Counted from the first letter of the stretch, positions 12,336 through 26,259 are shown. The stretch: 64,000 bases of DNA from Budorcas taxicolor (GCF_023091745.1 NC_068913.1:35532501-35596500); one strand, 5' to 3'. A program made the numbers and translations. Notes: a model not told the origin generated them from the letters alone.

Positions 12336-12408
12336 GGTGTATGGCAAAACCAATACAATATTGTAAAGTAATTAACCTCCAATTAAAATAAATAAATTTA
12401 TATTTAAA
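12336..12408 (+). mobile_element. very short 5'-truncated L1 3' tail, with target duplication
   Basis: Only the last ~73 bp of the ruminant L1 are present (gtatggcaaaaccaatac, then ccaattaaaataaataaatt). The same tail ends the longer L1 at 53540-53620. A 10-bp repeat, aaagaattat, flanks it at 12326-12335 and 12409-12418, which shows a real retrotransposition event. Confidence 0.8.
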
Positions 12409-12507
12409 AAAGAATTATAAATAAAAAATCAATGGATTTGTTACTGATGCACTTTGAAATTGCCTAGAAACATGACAAAAGTACTTCACTTTGTTACTTT
12501 AGAAAGA

Positions 12508-12714
12508 AAGCGAAGTCGCTCAGTCGTGTCTTACTCTTTGCGACCTCATGGACTGTAGCCTACCAGGTTCCTCCGTCCATGGGATTTTCCAGGCAAGAAT
12601 ACTGGAGTGGGTTGCCATTTCCTTCTCCAGGAGATCTTCCCAACCCAGGGATTGAACTTGGGTATCCCACATTATAGGCAGACGCTTTACCGTCTGAGCC
12701 ACTAGGGAAGTCAA
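12508..12714 (-). mobile_element. Bov-tA SINE
   Basis: Full-length antisense copy. It runs from the reversed 3' end (tcgctcagtcgtgtcttac) to the reversed tRNA-Glu-like head (accgtctgagccactaggga), with the RNA polymerase III B box (gggattgaacttgg, reversed) in between. Confidence 0.9.
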
Positions 12715-13191
12715 AATTTATCTCATTTGTTACTTTCATGCCACTTAATTAATTTGGATTAATTACAGGAAAGTCATGGGGAAAATGAGGTCTAAATTTA
12801 GATTTTTTAAAAGATAAAAAATGAAATTTCACTGAGTAACAAAACAGTGCTAAACTGCTGGGCTGGTAGAGGTCTGTGTTGAAGAACTGGCTGGGCCACC
12901 AGCAGATCAGACACAGTGACAGCCGGAGCATGTCCGTGGCAGCTGCATCCCACTGCTTCTGTGTCAATGGATGTTTCTCAAATTCTAAGGAGAGACTTGA
13001 TTGGGTAAAGTGCCTTTGTTACCTTTTCAGGAATTTATTAATTCCTAGACTATGCATCAGAAAATGCCACCAATCTAAATTACTGAGGTTTGGATGTATG
13101 AGATTTGAAAAATGTCTGAGCTCTAAGCTTTCAACAAGACTCTTCACCCAGAGGTAAATCATGCTGCACAGCCTAGGGTAACCTTTCTTTT

Positions 13192-13280
13192 GTTTTCCCT
13201 TGAAAGCCTTGTCCATGGGAAATTTCCCTTGAAAGTACCTAGTTTTCCCTTGAAAGTACCTTGTCCATGGGAAGTTTCCT
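13192..13280 (+). repeat. short imperfect tandem repeat, unit about 51 bp
   Basis: The block 'gttttcccttgaaag...ccttgtccatgggaa.tttcc' occurs twice (about 13192-13227 and 13242-13280). A shorter partial unit, tttcccttgaaagtacct, lies between them. Confidence 0.7.
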
Positions 13281-13309
13281 GTTTGAAGTAGCAGCATGTG
13301 GTGGTGTGG

Positions 13310-13500
13310 TGTCCTGGTTTGGAAATTGGAGAAACTGTCTCTAAGTTCTGGTTCTGCCAATTTCAATATGTGTGACCTTGGATGGGTTTCTTTATCTCCT
13401 AGAGTTGTGAGCATTAAATAAGCTATATCATGCGTGCACACATGTATGAAGTATTTAGCACAATGCCTAGCACAAAGGAAACAATAAATGATAGTTCCTC
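13310..13500 (+). repeat. MIR SINE relic
   Basis: The MIR order is readable: 'gttctgccaatttc', 'gtgaccttggatgggtttctt', 'gtgagcattaaataagct' and 'agcacaatgcctagcacaaagg'. Typical of an old pan-mammalian SINE. Confidence 0.55.
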
Positions 13501-13627
13501 TTAGCTCCATTACTGTTTTTGTTTTTATTAGCTATTATTATTAGTTATATGCCAGCTTTTTCTTGTCTGGATTAGCTGTTATAGTGTGGCTGCTGGACAA
13601 GAGATTTGTTTGCTCAAGAAATAAGCA

Positions 13628-13800
13628 GCTTTCTTTGTGGCTCAGACAGTAAGGACTCTGCCTGCAATGGAGGAGACCCAGGTTTAATCCCTGAGTTAGG
13701 AAGATCCTCCGGAGAAGGGAATGGCTACCCACTCCAGTATTCTTTCCTGCAAAATCCCATGGACAGAGGAGCCTGGTGGGCTGTATAGTCCATGGGGTCA
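13628..13800 (+). mobile_element. Bov-tA SINE, diverged
   Basis: Sense copy: tRNA-like head 'ctttgtggctcagacagtaagg', B box region 'aggtttaatccctgag', then 'gaatggctacccactccagtat' and 'ccatggacagaggagcctgg'. It stops near the 'catggggtcacaagg' box, so the 3' end is shortened. Confidence 0.85.
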
Positions 13801-15077
13801 CAAGGAAAATGATGTCACAGGTTTTACCAGGTCCTGGGACTCAGCCATTGTGACACCTGGAAGTTGAGCTGAAAATAAATAAGGTGTCCATCTCTATAGC
13901 AGCTGAGACTGGGGAGGAGTGGTATACTCAGCGAGTCCCTGAAAGGTGCTGGCAGCTCTCAGTCTTCCCTTTGTTTGCTAGGGAAAGGACTGCACTATAA
14001 AATTCTGTGTGTTGTTGAAGAAACTGGGGCACTAATGCGATTGCTCTCTGTGATGCTGAGCTATTTTGAAGTTTTCTTTCTAATCGGCTTGGGGCAAAAT
14101 TGTGAAGTAGTCATTTGTCTCTGTCACTTTCAGCCCTTCTCCCCCACACTTCCCCTTCTTCATCCTTCTGTCAGTGAATTTCTCCTACTTCATACCACAG
14201 ATTAGCTGAAAATGGCTTAAAAGGTTGTCCCCTTTAGGTACATTTGTGCTTTGGATGGCTCTAAAGAATTAAATGCTTCTCTAAGGATAGTTTCAGATAC
14301 TTGCAGGCCAAGAGGAGAGAGAATTCTGATTGGGAGTTATCCTGGTATCTTTCAGTTCACACTGCCTTCTCAGCTGGTTGTTAGCTGAAAAAACATTGTG
14401 TCTTTGTAATAGGAGGTAGATCTAGTCCAAATTTTCCAAGGTGTATTCCGTGGGATGTGAGTTGGTTTTCTTGTGGTCAGATACTTTTAAGAAACTGTAA
14501 ATAACAGAATGAAACAGGGTTCCTTGTGTAGAGACTCTTAGAACCTTTATCATGCTCACGGCAAGGAGGTACTTTGAACTTCCAAGTGGCTATTTAGGTT
14601 GTTGCATTTTCCATCTTATTTGATTATCTTCCTCTTTTAATTTTTATGAAGCACCTTCAGCATCTACGTGACACAAAACACACTTTATAGAGCACCAGTC
14701 TAGTCCAGCCCTCTAGACCACTTAAGGGAGGAAGCAGTAAAGTGATGTGCTCAGGGTTCACTACTGAACTGGTTGGACTAGAAACTTGGTTGTCTGTGTC
14801 CAGAGGTCGTTAAAAATCCCAGTTGTGGTCGTGGATTTAATATCTGTCATCTCAGCTAGACTGAATGCAGGAACTTGCCCTCTTCCATTGTCATTCTATT
14901 GTTAGCAGCCAGCACAGCACCTGACACAGTGATTAACCAGCACTTTTTAAAACTGAACTGAGATTGATTATGGGGTGGACATGTGTTGTCTGTTTCTATG
15001 TCTTCTGTTCCCCCTCCCAGCCTGCTCCCTACCACAATGCTATGTTTGAAGGGGTCCGTGTCAAGTGCCATACTTAC

Positions 15078-15252
15078 ACTGAGAATACGTGGTCCCGGTT
15101 CCACTGACACTGAACCTGTTCAGGTGCAGCCTGTGCGTGACCACATTCTTCTGGGGTTGAAACAGGATGATGTGCACCTTAGGTGCAAACAAACATCCCA
15201 GGACCACAAAGCCACTCAGGCTGACAGAGATGCACATGGTCGTTGTCTGCAC
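15078..15252 (-). CDS. GRM3: GRM3 exon 5 (TM7 and start of the cytoplasmic tail)
   Basis: A 175-nt exon of metabotropic glutamate receptor 3. The acceptor is a pyrimidine-rich tract ending TTGTAG before 15252. The donor is a perfect GTAAGT from 15077 downwards. It starts in phase 0 with GTG CAG (V-Q) and ends after one base (T) of the next serine codon. It encodes 58 residues: TM7 (TTTMCISVSLSGFVVLGCLF), then APKVHIILF, the group II version of the class C PKxY motif, and the membrane-proximal tail QPQKNVVTHRLHLNRFSVSG. Read in the frame that would follow skipping of exon 4, the exon meets a TAA at 15179-15181. The match to mammalian GRM3 is essentially complete as far as I recall it. Confidence 0.96.
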
Positions 15253-17929
15253 CTACAAGAAAAGGTTGCCTAGTTAAGTATCTTGACTATAAATTCAATA
15301 CAGTGGTCAACTCAAGAGAATGCTAAAAAAAAAAGAGCAAACTGAAAAAACCAGATTATCTACAGTTCTGTCCTTATTCTAGCCAAACCAATACAGCAAT
15401 TATGTTGAATCTGCTGAGCCTGGGATCCACAGGGAACCATTGCTGAGGATTTGTAAGCAAACACTCTTTGTGATGGGTGTTCCTCAAGGCTTGCCAAGAC
15501 TTCCCATATACTTTCTTGTTTTGTTTGTTTTCTTCATTATGTTTGTATAAAAGATACTTCTGCAGAGCCACTGAAGTCAGAATCTTAAGTAGTAAAATGT
15601 CAGTACTGAGTGATGGAGTGACCCGAAGTCTGATGGTTTGAGTTAATCAACTTGGCTTGTTTAAGGTTTACTATATCAAGAACAAATTTGATCCTGTTTC
15701 ATATTTCTTTCTGTCTTTCATGCTGGGAGGGCTGCCTATCTGCTCTCGATTTCCTTACTCAACAGTGAGGGACACTGTCAATTTTCTTCTAGGTACCTAC
15801 TCTTAAGCATTTCATTAGCATCTCTCTGAATTTTGATACATCAGATACTCACTAGTCCATCTTTGTTTTCCCTTTCTTTCAAAGAAAGAATTTCCCCTTT
15901 ATCCCTTTGCTTCCCCGGAAAGTAAACCTCAGAACTAGGTTTTATCATCTCCTCTTTTTATTCTCTTGCCACCACTCTTCATCTTCTCTGATCTTCTCAT
16001 TTGTCCTGGCTTCAGCTCCCATAGATTTTTCTGGAAAATCCCAAATTAGATTCTACATATTTAATCACTCTTAGTATGAAAAATGGCAATTAATTATTTC
16101 TTCTATCAGTTTCTACTCAGAGTAGCTATGGTAAATCCTCGAGTCATTTTAGAGTTCTTTTTCCTTTTTCTTCAGGCGATGCTGTTACCAGATAGCAATA
16201 ATTTCTCATGCCCCAAAGTGTCTGACCTTCTTGTATAATCAAGGAAAACTGAAGACTGAACAATTAACTAGAAGAGCCACATAGTTTTAGAAGATTTCTT
16301 CCTGTTTCTGATTTTTTAAAAATCAGGTTACATGTGTTTCATAACTCTTTAGAATCTGGTTTTACTTTAATTGCTGAAAGCAAATCTCTCCTCACTGTCT
16401 TAAAGCTTCTGCTCCCCTAACCACTCCAGTGCTCTCCACCTTGGTCCCCGATTTCAGGCTCCTTTAACTTCTCAGAAAAGTCTACTATCTAATTCCATAA
16501 TGGAAAAGCCTTGATCATCATAACTATGTTATTCATAGCAAGTCCATTACTAGCACAATTTTTTTACACAGATATATAAAACATGTTATTAAAACCGTGT
16601 TCTTCCTGTGTCAGATCTGACTGTGGTGCCAGTTTGAGAGTGATCAGTTATCCCATGAGGGTGAGACAGGTTCAAATGTGCACATTTTCTAAACCTTTTC
16701 TAAAAACACTTCTATAAATTTAAAACTCATCACACATTTTAAGACATTAAAAGGAGAGGAGGAGGAAGGCTTTTGTGAGAAGAGCTTGCACAAAGTTGTA
16801 CTGTGAATTCCACATCCTCTCTACTATAGAGGGATTGTACCCATCTCCTCACTAGAGAGAAGGGCATTGGTGTGGCCATTCACAGAAGGTTTGACGCTTT
16901 TTCTGTGGAGGGAAGATGCTCTGACTGGGAGCCTGATTCCTAGGTGAGAAATGGCCAGTTACTTTTGTACCACAGCAAGAAGACTTGTGAATGTGTTGAA
17001 ATAGCCTTTTAAGAATTTATCAAAGCAGAGGCTATGTGAGTGGGATGCTGGACAAGATGAGCCATGGGATAGAGAACCATTGGGGGGAATCTAAGGCCCA
17101 TGTGGAGGGGCCTGGAGTCTTTCCCAGGATGGGAAGGAGGCTGGAGGGGGAACAGCTGGATGTTTTGGGCCTAAGTGTGACAACTTAGAGTAGAAAATTG
17201 CCAGCCAACTCACTCAAGGACCTGCAAGAAAAAAAAAAAACAAACAGGAAATTTCTGATAATCACATGAAAACATCCTTTAATCATCTTCCAGATTATCC
17301 CAAGGATGTGTCTTTAGCCGCTGGGGACTCAAAGATCATAAAGCCCTCTGTTCCATAAGAACTCTCCGACTGCTTCCTTATTACTCTTTAACCAGAGCCG
17401 AGGGGAAAGCAACTGGTGGACTGGGGACTATGAGCTAGGAGAAAGGGGAAACCGACTGGTACAGCTCGAAGGCAGGCCAGACTGCAGGAGAAAATAAGAT
17501 TGAATGTTAAGTCATGATATGGTTTTGATAATTACATGGGCAAGGCTTTTGAATTTCCTAATAGACTATTTCCCACTGAAAGTTATTGTAGGACCTTATG
17601 TTACCCAAGGGCGCACAAAGTCGTGGACCTCTTGAGCATTGTCACCTGCTTTTCTGTCCCACGGTGCCTTACATGGTGAACACCCTGTGTGTTTGTTCTA
17701 TCCACTGGGATTTCCATCCAGGGGTGGGGGGTGATTACTCTTACTCACTACTAAGGGAACAATGGGAGGCAAAACTAAAGGTGCATTTTGGTCACAGTTT
17801 ATGCTGCAAAATTAAAAGGTACTTTTAAAAAAAATCCAAGTATCAGCCTCATAGTTTCAGTTGCTCAATTCCTTCTATAAATCACACTATAAAAAATCTG
17901 CACTTACATATAATTATTTGTCCTGCATC

Positions 17930-18460
17930 TTTGAACGTTCCCAGTTCACGCTGCTCTGTTTTCATCTTCCTCAAGCTCCTAGCAACACCTGACATGGTTA
18001 ACCACTTCCTGGATACATCCTTCCCTCACTGACATTTCCTCGTCCGAGTTACCTTTGCTAACTTGTTCCTCCCTGAGCTCTAAGTGCTGGAGTGTCTCAG
18101 AACTCAGTTTGGGACACTCTTCCCTTCACCATCTCACTGAGTTCCAGGGTATAAGTACTTCCTGTGTGGATGATATTCACATATGTAGTACTAGTTCCAG
18201 CTTATCCTCTGGGCTTCCAAACCTATACACTCAGCTGCTGTCTTGGCGTATCGTTGTGGCTATGTAGTGGGCAAATCAGAATGAATCTGTAAGCAGACTT
18301 GATCCTTTCCTCCAGTGTCTCCATTTAAGTGACACCAAATGCCACCCAACTGTGCAGCCCCCAACCTGAGAGCCATCCTCAGTTTGTCCACTTCCCTTAC
18401 ACCCACACTTCCAGTCCAATAGCAAGTTGTATTTGTTCTTTCGGAAGATAATCCTCTACG
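17930..18460 (+). repeat. old LINE L2 ORF-region relic
   Basis: The order of phrases matches the translated L2 reverse-transcriptase tail: 'gagtgtctcagaactcag', a C/T-rich middle, 'agtacttcctgtgtggatgat', and finally 'ccaatagcaagttgtatttgtt'. Strongly diverged. Confidence 0.45.
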
Positions 18461-20739
18461 ACCTCTTGGGCTTCTATATCTTTCAAGCCGTGGCTCTGAC
18501 GGCTTTTGTTCCAGATTTTCTTTTCAAGGGATTTTTACTGCAAAGAGCCTTAAGAGATGGAGATAGTGTCTGTGAAACAAGGGACCAGCGTATCATCCAT
18601 TAGAGAAGACTCAGGTTTCCTAATCTCACAGTTCCTCCGGCTTATGCCACCACTGACTATGCGGTGGTTACAGTCCCCTTTGCCTAGTCTGCAGAAAGTA
18701 GGGCTCAGGGAACCAGAGCCAGTGCTAAACTTCCAGCTACTGCTATTGCTTTGAGTTACAAAGTCCTTTTTGTCAGTGTCTACAAAACTGGCAGGGTAGC
18801 ATGGTAAGTTAGAATAAGCTGAGTAAAATCTAGACTTTATGGTCTTAGACAGCTGTGACAGTGAGATTGGAAAGGTTTTCTCAAAGAGGAAATGTGGGCT
18901 GATTAACAGGCCTCGAGAGAAGTCCAGAGAATCTGTAGTAAACAGGTTGACCAAGTTATGTGGTCATCCAAGCAATAAATAGTGCTCCACTTTATTGCCA
19001 TCAATAAAGAAGATTTGAGAGATGGGGTCGCAGGCTGAGTAACAGGAAGTGGGTTTAGATAGAGCTGCTGGACCAGTACTGAAATCGTTGCTGACTCTCC
19101 TCTGGGCATGGGGTGGATTTCCTCCCTATTCTGATTTGGATCCCTGATGGGCAGAAAGTTACACTCTTTTCCACATAAAAGATGCAGGGACATGTGACTA
19201 CATTGAACATGAAGAGAGGAACCTTGCAGAGACCAGGTGAATCATTGGGACTTTGCCTGCCTCCCCTGGAAGATGAGGGAGGCAGGTGACTGGTGCTTGT
19301 GAAGGAGGAATGGCAACAGCTGAGCCCCTTATGGCTCATCCCCTGCTGTGGTCTCTCTTGCCAAACTTAGATCCATTCCAAGATGACAAAGGTCTCAGCT
19401 TTTTTTACACTGGAAACCTGGCTGCAGAAAAAGAGCTTTGGTCCTTTGTATGAGATTTCCCTGAAACAGAATAATGCTTTGGAAGACCATAGATGAGGCA
19501 CTGACTAGTGTTTGGGCTTTTACTGACCTGCATTGGGTTTAAAATGCTGACAAAAGAGCTACACCAAAGAATTAGAAACTGATGTGAGGAAATCTAGAGA
19601 GATTCTTACAGTCAGCTGCAGTGCTGGAACACTTGCTGAGCTCTATGCTAAAACCAGGCAAGACACTAAGCGATGTCATCGTGTTGAGATAGCAAATGAC
19701 CTGAGTTGAGATGGATGCCTTTAAAAATGTTGCTGTCTATGTGAGTCAGAGCCAAGTAAGCTGAAATACACACGCTATATTCCCTAGGCAGATAGCTACC
19801 TGGCTCTGGCCTCCTGAGTCAAGGGGTCTCCAAAGTTGAACAGTGATAATAATGATGATCTTGCCATTCAGTTCAAGGTTTTGGGTGCTCAGAAACATCG
19901 GATCTTCATTTGAAACACAGAGCAAATGTGCTTTCCTTCTTGGCATGCAGATTTGCCTTCTACCTGGTTCTTCCCTTACTCACCATCCTGACTGCAGCTG
20001 CCTTAAGAAGACAGGAAGGATTGGATGAAAGTCTCCCCATCCCCAAGGGTAGCTGCCAACTGTATACATCAGACCCAGTATGCTGGGAAACTTTGGGGAG
20101 GTAAGAACTCAAGTATTTATGCTCTGTTGTTTACAGACAACCAAGTCACCATCCTACCCAGACCTGTTAGGGAGAAGTTAGGGCTGGGATCAGAATGAGA
20201 AAAGTGAGGCACTTCTTGCTAAAAGCCTACGATGAACACAATACCCACCTTTTAAAAAAAGGATAAGATCAGTAACAGTGCTGGGCTGTGACAGATTCAA
20301 GGAGAAGGTGAAAGGTCAGTAACACTGATCTTGTCCTGATGACTGTGTATGCAAGCGTCACCAGCCCACTCTGCATTGCCTGGTGGAAACTGGGAAGCCT
20401 ACACAAATGCTGATGTTCCGGCTACAGTGGTGGCTGTGGGTGATAAAGTCCTTTGTCTCTGAATCAGGAATCTCTTGTCTTCTGTCAGCATCCCTGAAAC
20501 TGTGGTGGACTCACCTGTTAGACTGCACGATGGTTTAAAAACCCTTCACAGTTCCTGACATGTTCTGTCTCCATCACTGACATCCCACCCTTGGCTCCAG
20601 ACACCATCAGCTCCAACCAGAACACCTACCACAATACCTAACCACTCTCCCCTCTCCTGCTTTTGCCTTTCTGTCATATAGTGTCTTCAGCAGATTGAAT
20701 TTTTTTTTTCTAAAATGTGAGATCACTAAACTGTTCTGC

Positions 20740-21224
20740 TTAAAAGTGAATTTCAGTGGTTTCTTTTTCCATATAGAACAAAATCTAAATTTTTGCTATG
20801 TGCTATGAAATCCTATGTGGTCTAGCCCCCCACGCCCTGCCTACCTCTCATATAAAATCACACTTCTATCTGCTCATTAAACTGTAGCCAGATACACCTT
20901 TCTTTGCTATGACATTTTTGCCTAGAGGCATTTGTGCTTACTGCTTCATCTGTTTAGTGTGCGGAATTCCCCTGTCTGGCTTTTCCATCTTTCAGTAGAG
21001 TATTATGAAATGGGTACTAGGAGGGGTGGCAAAGATTTTTTTTGAAAGAACGAGATGTGATACATTTCTTTAAGTCTTCAAATATTCAGCATGGGAACAC
21101 TGAAATTTCTTTGCAAGTACTTCAACCTTGTAAAAAAAATTCTAAAGTCACCCCCAAGTCTCTGCCTAGATTAAGTGCTTTGCCTATCCCTACCCCAGAA
21201 AAGAATCTAGCACCTTGAAACCTG
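20740..21224 (+). repeat. old LINE L2-like segment, left part
   Basis: L2-like text ('gctatgaaatcctatgtggtctagcc', 'cacacttctatctgctcatt', 'ctgcttcatctgtttagtg'). It probably continues at 21371-21580 after an interruption by a MER5-type element. Confidence 0.45.
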
Positions 21225-21370
21225 AAGTACAGTCCTTTGCCCAGCAGCATCTCCATCACTTAAGAGCTTGCTAGAAATCCAGAATCTTGGGCCTCATCCC
21301 TTCTCACTGAATCAAAATGTTTAGCAAGATTCCCAGGTGTATACACCTTAAAGTTTGGGAAGTAGCATAC
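21225..21370 (+). repeat. MER5A-like hAT-Charlie relic inside L2
   Basis: Typical MER5 phrases: 'cccagcagcatctccatcact', 'gagcttgctagaaatccagaat', 'cactgaatcaaaatgt' and 'taaagtttgggaa'. It sits between two L2-like halves. Confidence 0.6.
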
Positions 21371-21580
21371 CCCCCTCCCTTCCATCACAGCACTCACCCC
21401 TGCCTGAGTCATCCCAAACTTTCATTTGTTCATTACTCACTCTCCGTCTCTATCTCCTCTTGTTCCCTACTAGACTATAAGTTATAAAAAAGGAGGGGCT
21501 GGTCTATATTAATTGCTGCATCTCCAAGGCCCATGATAAAGCCTCAAATACTTTTGGAAAACATGACTGAACAAAATACT
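21371..21580 (+). repeat. old LINE L2-like segment, right part
   Basis: Continuation of an L2 tail: 'tagactataagttataaaaa', 'ggctggtctatattaattgctgcatc' and 'ccatgataaagcctcaaatac'. Confidence 0.45.
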
Positions 21581-21894
21581 TAGTAATTACCTTTGTAATT
21601 TTTTATGGAAAACTTTCCGCCCAAACATGGCCTAATTTTTTATTTACACCATGTACACTATGTATTGAATCCCTGATGGCTCAGTGTTTGTTTCTTTACA
21701 CTATCCAGGACAGTTATGTTGCAATAAAGGAGATGGTCTGGGTATGCCTCTAAGATTCTTCACAGTTTTGGATTCTTACCCAAGTTTTTGCTTGCTTTGT
21801 CTTGATGCCTCTTATAGCATCAATTAGCCTTGCTTGTTTTAGGCTTTACTCCTACAAGTGTATTCCTCCTATTAAGAACAGATAAGTTTGTGAT

Positions 21895-22090
21895 ATAGCA
21901 TGAAAGGCATGGATTTGGATCCAAAAATCTTGTCCTACTATTTCTTAACTGTGCCACCTGGGACGTTAATTATCCTCTGAGTCTGTTTACTCATCTTTCC
22001 AATGGATAATGAAATTTGCTTTCCAGGGTGCTAATGAGAATGAGTGAGCTCAAGTATGCAAAGCATTTAGCAGAGTAAGGTCTTGGAGGT
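21895..22090 (+). repeat. MIR SINE relic
   Basis: MIR core order: 'ggcatggatttggatcc', 'aactgtgccacctgggac', 'ctgagtctgtttactcatc', 'gtgctaatgagaatgagtg' and 'gcaaagcatttagcagag'. Confidence 0.55.
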
Positions 22091-23104
22091 CGAACAGGTA
22101 GAGTCAGTTCCTTTCTTTCCCTCTTACCTTAATTATGTTACTTTTTTGCCCAAGCGAACAACCAACCAAAAGAAAACAAGAAAAAATTTAAAAAAAAAAT
22201 CACAAGACCTCAAAACCCTTAAACATTATTTAAACGAATTCTTTTACCTGGTATAATCTGACCAAATTGCCAGTTCCCGTGAGTTTCTTACCTTACCTTC
22301 CATTTGAGAACAACCAATATTACCATATTTTCTTGGTTCATTTCTATTTTGCTTCAAGAATATTCCTTGTAAGCCTTATATTCTCTAACTACCTTAATTG
22401 CACTTTCCAACGAAGGTCCAGGGTGAAATCTCACCTTTTTAAGCAGGAGTATTCCTGGAAAGACCAAGCTCTTACTGATCGAACACTTTTTTTGAAACAA
22501 ATAGGCATTTAAGAGTTTGTATCAGTAATTTAATTATAAACTATTCTGCATTAGTCTTGGATACATTCATTCTTGTTATTTTTTTCCCAACTGGAGTATA
22601 AGCTTTTTGAAGACTGGAATGGTACTTTATATTTATGCGTAACTCCCAGTGGGTGGCAAAGTACTGAGTCATAAGCCTTGTTGACTGATGTCCAGATTTC
22701 TAATGCCGGTTCTTAGATTAACGGGTACTTTTCTAATGCTGCTGATTCTATCTGAGCCACATGGTTTACCTCTGAGAAATTTAAAATCTCAGTCTAAAAC
22801 AAGGGGCCCGAGTTCAAATACTTCATACATGAAGGAAACCAAGTGTAAGAATTCAGGGGTTGGTGGGCATTGTGGGCAATAGGAGTGAGAGTTCTGTCTA
22901 GATACATGAACACTACTCAACCAGCTAATTGTTGCATGTAGGAATTAGGGTTCACATGTTTCACTTTGTTAAGAGGAGCCAAGAATCTGGATAGCTATAT
23001 AAAATTTCTCAGTTTTCTAACTTTGACAGATATTTCAAAGAATTTCAGAACAATGCAGGCCACACTAAAGCTATCTATGAGATGAGAAGAGCATGTGATT
23101 CATT

Positions 23105-23290
23105 AGAGCAGTGATTTTTAATCGTGGCTGTAAGTGAGAGTCACTTGGGGAGCTTTGACAAATCCTGAAGTTCAGGCCACAGATCAGGCCAATTAAATCA
23201 GAATTTCTGGGGCTCTGCCCCAGGTATCAGTAGCTTTTCAAAGCTACCCAGTTGATTCCATGTGCAGCTGAAATGAGAACCACTGTGTTG
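23105..23290 (+). repeat. MER5A-like hAT-Charlie relic
   Basis: Readable MER5A order: 'agcagtgatttttaatcgtggctg', 'gtcacttggggagctttgac', 'ggccaattaaatcagaatttc', 'gctctgccccaggtatcag' and 'aaatgagaaccactg'. The ends form the expected inverted-repeat-like pair. Confidence 0.65.
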
Positions 23291-24854
23291 GAGGCTCTGG
23301 TGTACCTTCTCAGTTCTCTTGTAAACTTAGGGTTGGCATTATTGCAAGGGTAAGTGTGACCTCAGATGATCTCTGTATGCTTTGTTGCCTTAATTAGCAC
23401 ATACCTCAAACACTCAGCTTTACTGCATTTTACACTCTCTGCTGCATTTCTCTAGTAACCTGTCATGTGGTGAAACTTTGGGGCTTCAGCTAATTTCATT
23501 GAATCATGATACTGCTATCATGTTAAAGGGGGGAAGTCATTTTTAGAAATAAATGCTAGTTCATTCAATGAAATTAAATTTCATTCTAAGTAGTATTTTC
23601 TGCTATTTTTTAAAATTAGCTTTTCTGAGAAAGAACAGTTTCAAATCATATGTTGAGGCTGAAATAATTAACAGTGGAATAACCATTTTACAGTCCCAAT
23701 ACCCCAAGTCCTATCTACTAAAGATGGCTACCTAAGAACTGGAAAAAAAATCCTTACAGGTCTTTAAGAGGGTGATGTGTACTGAAAAATAAAAGATAGA
23801 ATTGGGGGTATTAAAATACATGAACTGTAGTTCTCCACTTAATCCCCACACTCAACACTTGTGGTGCATATAATCTGGCCTTTGATTTTAGTTCTGACCT
23901 CTGATTTGGTTCTGATGTTTTTTCCTTTGACAGATTTTCAAAAATGTTTATAGATACTCTCAGAAAGCCTGACGGTCACCCCAACACTGAGTATATAGTC
24001 TTCATTTTTCTTGTTCTTCCTTTGTGGTCGTCCAGAGCTTTGAGTCATATGCTGGTGGATAATTTAATAGACTAGACACACTAGCTTTGCCGGTCTCTTG
24101 ATCTGTTGCTGTAAATAGCTTTGTCTTATTTTTGAGCTGCGATATTCAAGAGCTTGGCAACACAGGAACTGCTGATAAACAAAAGTTTTGGAGACTATTC
24201 TAACCTACAGAGGCACTTTATTTGGTGAAATCACAGTGTAACAAGGAAACCATAATGCCTCTGGAAAACTTTATGATAACTTAAGAAATATAGAAAATAA
24301 AAACCGACTGCTTTAAGAGGGAAAAATTCCTATACTCACTCATACTCACTCATTGGAAGATACTAAAATTACAATTTTAAATGCAAGAGCAACTGATGGA
24401 TCGTTTCAACAATTTGAGAAGTTTTGATGGAATGATGAATCAGTTTCTTTTAGAAAAGATGATAATTATATTGAAGCCCAGAACTTTGAACTACATATCA
24501 CTGATTGCCTGAATATAGACAGTAAAAATTTTAACTAATTCAAGGATTACGTATATATACCATGCCTACAGGAACTAAAGTTTAGGAAAAGTACAATAAG
24601 TAAACATTGTATTTTAACCCATTTTACAGAAATAATGATGCTTATCTGAAACTCAAGTGAGAGTTTTTAGGTCTTTAAAGTGATCCTGGCTTAATATTGC
24701 AAGTCTGTTTTAACTTACAGATCGATCGATGGTAGCCGGGGCCTCTTGTGTCTAATTTAAAGTATTCTCATTAGATTTCTAGTGGTGTAAGTCTTATTCG
24801 CTCATCATTCATTTTCTAAATTTAATTAAAAGTTTTAAAGGTGTGTGTGTATTA

Positions 24855-24990
24855 TACTTTTCTCCCACCAGATTATAAATTGTTTGAATGACCATGCCAT
24901 ATACATGTATCTTCCTCTCTGTGCCTAGCACAATGTTTTCCACATAGTAAGCACAAATTAAATGCTTTTAAAACACAGTGAATTAATTTC
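24855..24990 (+). repeat. L2 3' tail relic
   Basis: L2 tail phrases: 'caccagattataaattgtttga', 'tctctgtgcctagcacaatg', 'cacatagtaagcacaaattaaatgc'. Confidence 0.5.
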
Positions 24991-25026
24991 CATATGCAAC
25001 ATGGCAGTTCACCATAGCATTTGTTA

Positions 25027-26259
<1,233 letters not shown>

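Larger units (their letters stand above)
1122..15077 (-). other. GRM3: GRM3 intron 5 (about 14.0 kb)
   Basis: It runs from the donor GTAAGT after exon 5 to the acceptor before exon 6. It contains five young ruminant insertions (SINEs at 2173-2335, 9183-9341, 12508-12714 and 13628-13800, and an L1 tail at 12336-12408) and a background of old L2/MIR-like relics. Stretches with nothing recognised include 1122-2160, 4000-6790, 7290-8080, 8190-9180, 9345-9825, 9940-10420 and 13800-15077. No open frame here looks like a gene. Confidence 0.9.

Noticed and set aside
13019..13510. 163-codon minus-strand open frame with repeated motif
   Set aside because: The repeated peptide comes from the short tandem repeat at 13192-13280, and much of the rest is a MIR relic.
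18550..18954. 134-codon minus-strand open frame in intron 4
   Set aside because: No domain, no splice logic and ordinary composition. Most likely chance.
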